A DNA stretch of 64,000 nt from Emydura subglobosa (Eukaryota; Chordata; Testudines; Chelidae), in the NCBI GenBank assembly GCA_007922225.1, contig ML679973.1:6920597-6984596 (forward strand), given 5' to 3'. The first letter of the stretch is position 1, and each line of letters starts with the position of its first letter. The position numbers were made by a program, and so were the translations under genes. Under the pieces are notes generated by a model. It was not told the origin of the DNA and did not search any database. It worked only from the letters and a program-made list of their open reading frames with translations. Shown one piece after another: positions 57,641-64,000 of this stretch.

Positions 57641-58138
57641 CGAACACCACCCACGCACCAGCACACACAAATAGAAACAGGCAAACAAATAAAAAACAAA
57701 TAGAAACAGGCAGATAAATACAAACAAACAAAACCAGCCTTTACACTAATGAAGCTATTTCTCCTATGGGCTTGGAAGGAAGAAAAATACAGTGATTGTC
57801 ATTTCTATTTTAATTCTTGTAAGACACTCAGACATGATTGTAATGGGGGCCAGATAGAAAAATAAGAACGACCTTAGACAAGTAATTTCACGTCTTTTGT
57901 GCCTCAGTTTGCCCATCTGAAACAGGGCTAATACTAGTGACTTATCCGACAGGAATGTTTTGAGGCTTATTTCATTATGAGGCTCAGCCAATTTTTTTAA
58001 GCCAGTGGAAGGTTTGCCAGCAATTTCAGTGACAGAAGGCTTGGACAATATTGTGAATGTGTTTTGAAATCCTTGGTCTGTAGGTTCTACAGAAATACAA
58101 AGTATCATTCTAGACTGGGCTGGTTGCACTACCTATTA
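57640..58138. other. A-rich patch and MIR-like fragment
   Basis: A-rich tandem words (AAACAAATAAAAAAC, AATAGAAACAGGC) occupy 57665-57730. At 57865-57980, ACAAGTAATTTCACGTC, GCCTCAGTTTGCCCATCTG and CAGGGCTAATACTAG are a plus-oriented MIR-like SINE. Confidence 0.5.
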
Positions 58139-58959
58139 TTAAGGTTGCCTGATACTTCCCATTAAAAGATCCCATTTTCAGTTGCTTATAACTTTGCCAG
58201 ACTGACACCGTTCAGGTTGAGATTTTCCAAGCCAGGGCTCTGCCTCAGGCTGAATGATTTTGGACAATTTCAACCGAGACAGTTCAGACATTTTCGAGAA
58301 CGAGGCTAGGAGAAACCATATGATTTTATAATGTTTTAAAAAAAAATCTGGTGACCTCTTTTTTTTGGAAAGTTCTAAAGCCACCATGCTTTGCTTTGGA
58401 AGAGGTACGTGCAATTTGGCAGGCGGATGGGCCTGGGTGTCAAGAATGTACCTTTGCCTTCCCTGTGGAAAAACCACCTAAATCTGGCTAATTTATGAGC
58501 CTTTGAATAATAGCAGTTCACACATAGTCAGTTGAGACTTTCTTAATCTTAGGTAAAAATCTTCGAGGATTCTGCCATCACTGAGCATGTTTGAGACTCT
58601 CCCAGCTCCGAGTATTGACCAGTCTGCATGTGTGCCATCCTCACAGAGCAAGTGAGCATACAGTTCCACCCCCACACAGCTCCTGTGTGTGACCAGACCG
58701 CTCATGCACCATCCCCACTGAGTGACAGGGCATGCTCCAGCCCAGGGCTACTAGGATGGGGGGCTCAGGAGGACTTTCCCTGTAATGGCTGCTCCCAGCT
58801 GCTTCAAGCCCAAGTAGGGCCAGGCATGAGAACTGAGAGCAAGGGGCCTGCCTCAATTGTCTCAGTGAATGCCCCCCTTCCCCTCCTGATGGCATCCCAG
58901 CAGCATGGAGCAGAAAGTCATCTGATTCAAATGCATAAGGGAAAAGAGTCAGACCTAGG

Positions 58960-59470
58960 GCATTGCAGGACCAATAGATTGGGACAAGGAGCCTGGGAGG
59001 TGAAGGCTGGGACTGGAGGCTGGCAAGAAGTGAGAGAGACTGGGACTGGTTCGGCAAGGAGAATCGGTCTGGGATGGAAATGGCACAGGGAGACAGTTAG
59101 CCAGTGGGTGAGGAGGAAATGGAGATCAGATGAGGAACCAAGGGGGGAGACAGGGAATGACAGGGCAAGGAGGACACTGGGACTGGGAGCCAGTGGGGAG
59201 GAGGGAAGAAGGTGTGGGGAGGGGAGACAGATCTGACATGGCATTAGAGGATGGGAGGAGAACTGCCATGGGCTGGGCAAAGAGACAGATAAGGAGATGG
59301 GAAAGGAAAGGATAGTGAGATTGAATGAGAAACCAAGGGAGAGAGACTGGGACTAGAAGCCATTGGGATGGGAAATGTGGGTACAGATGGTGACTGGAGA
59401 CCAGGGGATGGAAGAGAGAGAGAGAGATACAGATAGATCAGGGAGTAGAAGAGGGAAGTAGGATTGGCTG
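58960..59470. repeat. GGGACTGG-type tandem array inside the TTAA element
   Basis: Imperfect units of 30-60 bases carry GGGACTGGxAGCC, GGCAAGGAGAC and GAGAGAGACTGGGAC. The homologous array sits at 50150-50640 in the other copy, so it is part of the element and not a local expansion. Confidence 0.7.
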
Positions 59471-60639
59471 GGCAAGGATACTGGAGACAAGCCTGGAATG
59501 GAACCCAAGATCCCGAAGTCTCACCATTCCTCTACTACCAGCAGATATCTGTGAAACCCACTGGAGAATTGTTGCGTCCCCCTCTACTGCTGGCCCACAT
59601 AGAGGATAATAACCTACCATTGCTAACAGTTTCACCATTAGCTCAAGGGACAGAGGTTTGTGTGGTGAATTTAAAGGTTCCAAACATGCTGATGATGCAT
59701 GTGTATGTCAATATGATGCCACAAGAAATTTTTCTGATTGCTTTATTGAAAAACTAGGAAATTACACACAAAAACTATGTTGAATAGAACATTAAGGTTG
59801 GAAAGTCAAGCTCTCAAAAGCTAGGAAACACCAGAATTGAAGTAATCTTGCAACCTGGACTCAAGTTGGGTACTGAGAAAATGAAGAACACACACTGTGA
59901 AAAACTGATTAAATACTTGCCCTAGAGTCACACATAGACTCTGTGGTAGAAGTAGGCATAAAATCCAGTCCTCCAGGGTAGTGTTCAACTGCCTTAATCA
60001 TGAGACCATCCTTTTCTTTCCTGCAGTCCCTTTCCTAATTCATTACACACCTTCCAAATTCTGCAACAAATGAGGCAAAGGTCCTACAGACAACATCCTC
60101 CTATACATTTCTGACTTATTCCCTGAGTGCAGTCCATCCTTAACATAGATTTGTGTGTGTACTTTCCCAACAGTAAATAAATAAATAATAAACACCTAGA
60201 CTAAACAGAAATTCCATTATGTGAAACCATATTGACTCTGAATGGGTCATCAGCAGGGTTCAGACCTTTAGTTCCCCCGCAACAGCTTGGACTTCCACCA
60301 CCTGATCTAGTAGCAGTAGTAGGCTGTTATCTTCTGTGTGAACCTGCCATTACAGGGGGATGAGACACACAGTTTCTCAATGGGTTCACAGCTATTGGAA
60401 GGCAGAAGAAGAAAGCTGGGACTCAGGAACCCTGGGTTCAAATCCAGGTTGTGGTGGGGAGTGTGCACACAGACTGTTCTACCTCTAGTCCTGCTGCCTG
60501 ACCTCTTTTGTGCATGTTCTTATCTCTGCCCTTCCCCCCAGCCTGTCATCTGCTGTCCCTGACCCCTCTCCCCCACCCCCTGCACTCTTATTCTTCTCCA
60601 TTCACTAGTAAGCCACTGAAAATGAGGTAGAATATAACG

Positions 60640-62215
60640 CTAAAATAGGGAAAGAACAAGGTAAAAATTACTTAGACAAGTTAGATGTCTTCAAGTCACC
60701 AAGGCCTGATGAAATACATCCTAGAATACTCAAGGAGCTGACTGAGAAGATATCTGAGCCATTAGTGACTTTAAAAAGTCTTGGAATACCGGAGAGATTC
60801 CAGAGGACTGGAAAAGGGCAAATATAGTGACAATCTATAAAAAGGGAAATCAGGACAACCAGGGGAATTACAGACCAGTCAGCTTAACTTCAGTACCCAG
60901 AAAGATAACAGAGCAAATAATTAAACAACCAATTTGCAAATACCTAGAAGGTAATAACATGATAAGTAACAGTCAACATGGATTTGTCAAGAACAAATCA
61001 TGTCAAACCAACCTGATAGCTTTCTTTGACAGGGTAACAAGCTTTGTGGATAGGGAGGAAGTGGTAGGTGTGGTATACCTTGACTTTAGTAAGGCTCTTG
61101 ATACTGTCTCAGAGGACCTTCTCATAAACAAACTAGGGAAATATAACCTAGATGGAGCTACTATAAGCAGGTGCATAACTGGTTGGAAAACTGTTCCCAG
61201 AGAGTAGTTATCAGTGGTTCATAGTCAAGTTGGAAGAGAATATTAAGTGGAGCCCCGCAGGGATTAGTTCTGGGTCTAGTTCTGTTCAATACTTTCATCA
61301 ATTATTTAGATAATGGCATAGAGAGCACACTTATAAAGTTTATGGATGATACCAAGCTGGGAAGGGTTGTGAGTGCTTTGAAGAATAGGATTAAAATTCA
61401 AAATGATCTGGACAAACTGGAGAAATGATCTGAAGTAAATAGGATGAAATTCAATAAGGACAACTGCAAAATACTCCACTTAGGAAGGAACAATCAGTTG
61501 CACACTTACAAAATGGGAAATGACTGCTTAGGAAGGAGTACTGTGGAAAGGGATCTGGGGGTCAAAGTGCATCACAAGCTAAATATGAGTCAACAGTGTA
61601 ACACTGTTGCAAAAAAAGCAAACCTCATTCTGGTCTGTATTAGCAGGAGTGTTGTAAGGAAGACACGAGAAGTAATTCTTCCACTCTACTGCATGTTGAT
61701 TAGGCCTCAGCTGGAGTATTGTGTCCAGTTCTGGGCGCCACATTTCAGGAAAGATGTGGACAAACTGGAGACAGTCCAGAGAAGAGCAACAAAAATGATT
61801 AAAGGTCTAGAAAACATGACCTATGAGGGAAGATTGAAAAAATTGGGTTTGTTTAGTCTGGAGAAGAGAAGACTGAGGAGGGGACATAACGGTTTTCAAG
61901 TACATTAAAGGTTGTTATAAGGAAGAGGGATAACAATTGTTCTCCTTAACCTCTGAGGGTAGAACAAGAAGCAATGGGCTTAAATTGCAGCAAGGGTGGT
62001 TTAGGCAAAAACTTCCTAACTGTCAGGGTAGTTTAGCACTGGAATAAATTGCCTAGGGAGGCTGTGGAATCTCCATCACTGGAGATTTTTAAAAGCAGAT
62101 TAGAAAAACACCTGTCAGGGATGGTCTATATAATTCTTGATCATGCCATAAGTGTAGGGGACTGGACTAGATGACCTCACAAGGTCCCTTCCAGTCCTAC
62201 ACTGCTGTGATTCTT
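60640..62215 (+). mobile_element. CR1 LINE, 5'-truncated ORF2 with 3' tail
   Basis: The reverse transcriptase of a CR1 retrotransposon is spread over several frames. GNYRPVSLTS lies at about 60866-60896, GFVKNKSCQTNL at about 60980-61015, and VYLDFSKALDTV at about 61070-61105 (family DFSKAFDTV). FMDD, at the position of the catalytic FADD box, lies at 61339-61350. LGRNNQLHTYKMG follows, and then LEYCVQFWAPHFRKD and EGRLKKLGLFSLEKRRLRRG at 61444-61908. The tail (GGACTAGATGACC, CAAGGTCCCTTCCAGTCCT, TGTGATTCTT) is the standard CR1 3' end. The endonuclease is missing and frames are broken at about 61207 and 61430, so it is inactive. It lies inside the TTAA element. Confidence 0.92.
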
Positions 62216-62905
62216 ATCTCACCAGGCTGCACTCCTAGCTTGTCCATGTCTCCTTCCCTCACTTGCCCTTGCTTCCCCTTCTGCATTGCAGTCAGGCTAT
62301 ACCCTCCTTCTCTTCCACACTGCCAGGCCACCAGCAGAGGGAGCACTGAGAGCACAGGACAGACAGTGCTTGCTGCCTGCTGCCAGAACAGCCCTTGGCT
62401 GCTGGGCGGTGGAGAGAGGTGGAGAGCAATTGCTGGGAAAGTCCTGCTTAGTCCCTGCAGACCTGGACTTGGAAGCACATTCGTTGTAGATGGAATATTT
62501 GGAGACTTTTGCTCTAACAACCCTCTACTGAGCATGAGCAAACTGCAAGTTTCAGAGCCGTGATCAAATTTGGGCGTATTTTCATAGGGACAGTAGAAGC
62601 CATTTCTCCAGCCCCCAGTGTGACTGTGGAAAATTTCAAATCCCCGTCACAAAGCACAAAGGAGCTACAACTTCTCAGTGAAATGGTTGTAATAATTTTT
62701 CAACATTGTCCTCTAATGTCATTCTCAGAACAGCTGAACATTTTTTGCTGAAATTTAAAAAATAAATAAATAAAATTTTTAAAAAAAATTCAGCCTGCGG
62801 TAGACACCCAGCATGGAAATCTTCTGCCCAACACGTAAAGTTTGGCAAAAATTATAAACCATTTGAAAACAGGCTCTTATAACAGAAAGTGCTAAGCAAC
62901 CTTAA

Positions 62906-64000
62906 CTATAGGCAATGCTGCCAGCACCACCTAGGATGTTCGATAAAGGTCCCCATCTAGACCAGGATTTTGGAATTACCAAGGAAGAGACATTTCCCTA
63001 GGTTTTACATCAGAACCAGTCCCCAGCTAGATGAGAGTGTATTCAGTGAAGCAGCTGCCTCTTTACTTTTATACAGTGTCTTAGTATGTTTACTTTCAGG
63101 GTCCCAGAAACAGCTGAGGCACAATGTGGGGTGTTACAATGAGCAAAATGGATTAAGAATCTCAGGTCAATTTTGAGAGGGGCACAAAACTCCAACGGGA
63201 AATTTCAGAATAATTATCCCGTATCACAAGCTGAGCTAGCATCAGCCAGGAAGAGGAAGCCTTGAGGCCAGTAAATCCTTCACAATAATCCACCACCATG
63301 ATGATCAAAAGGAAATCTCAGTGTGGAGTTCCAGGTATTTGTCTCAACAAACAACCCTATTTGGAAGACAGACCTTTGGTCACTAAAGAGAGGTGAACTA
63401 CAGAGAACTGAAGCATCAAAGCTTTTGGAACCAAAAATGTAATGAATTGAGACGACAAATCATCCAGGAAGAAATTCAGACATTGAAGGAGAGTCCACAT
63501 GAGGCCCTCCATGACAGAACTATTGTGGGTTAAGCTAAACAGGAACAAGGTATTCTTGTTTTGGAGTAAGAGTGTGCACACATGGAGTTACTCAGCTACA
63601 TCTGTAAAAAAAAAAAAAAGAAAAAAAAAATCCCTGAGGGCCTGATTCTGCCCCCACTGAAATTAATGGCCAAACTCTTATAGGCTTCAAGGAGTACATC
63701 ACTGGATTGTAAAATATTATTGGCAGGTGCCTGCTAGGATTTCCAAAGGAGCCTAAAGGATTTGGGAACCCAATTCACATTCAGTTTAGACTCCCTTCAA
63801 AGATCTCAACCTCTGTATTTGTTCTCTAAATCACCGGGCACATTTATGGAGTAAATATATAAATAATAATAAATGCAAGCCTGAAGTTTTTAAAGAAGAA
63901 CATCCAAAAAGTTTAGTTCAACTTGGTTTTTCACGGCGTCTGCACTTCTGGGTTCTGACCAGACAGGGAGCCCTGAGTTACCATGTTACAGGCTCCTCTC
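62906..64000. other. Intron 1 sequence without recognised gene
   Basis: The A-rich stretch at 63607-63630 is followed by GAGGGCCTGATTCTGCCCCC (about 63637), the left end motif of the fold-back family without a visible right arm. There is no GAP43 exon 1 here. Confidence 0.45.

Larger units (their letters stand above)
58143..62901. mobile_element. TTAA-flanked DNA element with long terminal inverted repeats
   Basis: The left end reads GGTTGCCTGATACTTCCC and the right end, inverted, GGTTGCTTAGCACTTTCT. Both are preceded by TTAA (58139-58142 and 62902-62905). Similarity of the inverted ends continues for about 430 bases (left 58143-58600, right 62480-62901), with anchors TTATAA, TTTGCCA, CAGGCTGAAT and AATTT. 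Exact TTAA duplication is used by piggyBac and Kolobok transposons. The GGTTGC terminus is not the usual piggyBac CCC start. The interior has a GGGACTGG/GGCAAGGAG tandem array (58960-59470) and a nested CR1 (60640-62215). No transposase frame was recognised. The total is 4.76 kb, about 3.2 kb without the CR1. Confidence 0.65.
35141..64000 (-). other. GAP43: GAP43 intron 1 (partial)
   Basis: The region lies 5' of exon 2 on minus. Exon 1 should encode a short Met-Leu-Cys-Cys start followed by a basic stretch ending in a GT donor. No such sequence was seen on the minus strand up to 64000, so intron 1 is at least 28.9 kb here. No other host exon was found. Confidence 0.85.

Noticed and set aside
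58628..59236. 202-codon plus frame inside the TTAA element
   Set aside because: The second half is tandem-array sequence and no transposase motif is present. The homologous region of the other copy does not keep the frame.
60827..61908. Reverse transcriptase frames considered as a host gene or virus
   Set aside because: Motifs and the 3' tail are those of a 5'-truncated CR1 LINE with broken frames.

Overview
The window is vertebrate nuclear DNA, most likely from a sauropsid (turtle first choice, crocodilian second). The evidence is one intron-split gene with a vertebrate-specific protein, very long introns, and a repeat load of CR1 LINEs, L2-like LINEs, MIR-like SINEs, a two-gene Harbinger transposon, hAT, Tigger-like and fold-back elements. 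The host assignment is an inference from repeat style and protein sequence.

The only host gene supported is GAP43 (neuromodulin, growth-associated protein 43), on the minus strand. Coding exon 3 with the stop codon lies at 758-846 and the 3' UTR runs from 757 down to about 70. Intron 2 is 847-34533 (33.7 kb). Exon 2, with the IQ/calmodulin-binding and PKC-site region, is at 34534-35140. Everything from 35141 to 64000 is read as part of intron 1. Exon 1, which should carry the start codon and the palmitoylated cysteines, was not found and should lie beyond 64000. With a 10-codon exon 1 the protein would be 241 residues.

Intron 2 holds MIR-like and CR1 fragments (1.6-4.7 kb), a Tigger-like element (8312-8877), an L2-like LINE endonuclease fragment (about 9.7-10.8 kb), a possible LTR (10.9-11.6 kb), a hAT element with an exact 8-bp target duplication (18272-19005), a CR1 3' part (23.65-24.5 kb), and a 4.8-kb Harbinger element (26643-31466). 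The Harbinger element has a decayed transposase on plus, a Myb/SANT-type gene on minus, and a solo-LTR-like insertion splitting the transposase. A family of fold-back elements with ends like GGCCTGATTCTCC recurs throughout.

Intron 1 begins with a minisatellite beside exon 2. It then has a 340-bp polypurine tract, a fold-back element at 43.5 kb, a 990-bp solo LTR inserted in a CR1 at 46761-47750 (with its own TATA box and an intact 178-codon acidic reading frame), several fold-back and hAT elements, G-rich tandem arrays, and a 4.76-kb element at 58143-62901. That last element has inverted ends of about 430 bp and flanking TTAA, and contains a nested CR1.

No prokaryotic genes, CRISPR arrays or RNA genes were seen. 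The most unusual objects are the TTAA-flanked long-inverted-repeat element, the solo LTR with an open LEELP-repeat frame, and the fold-back family.
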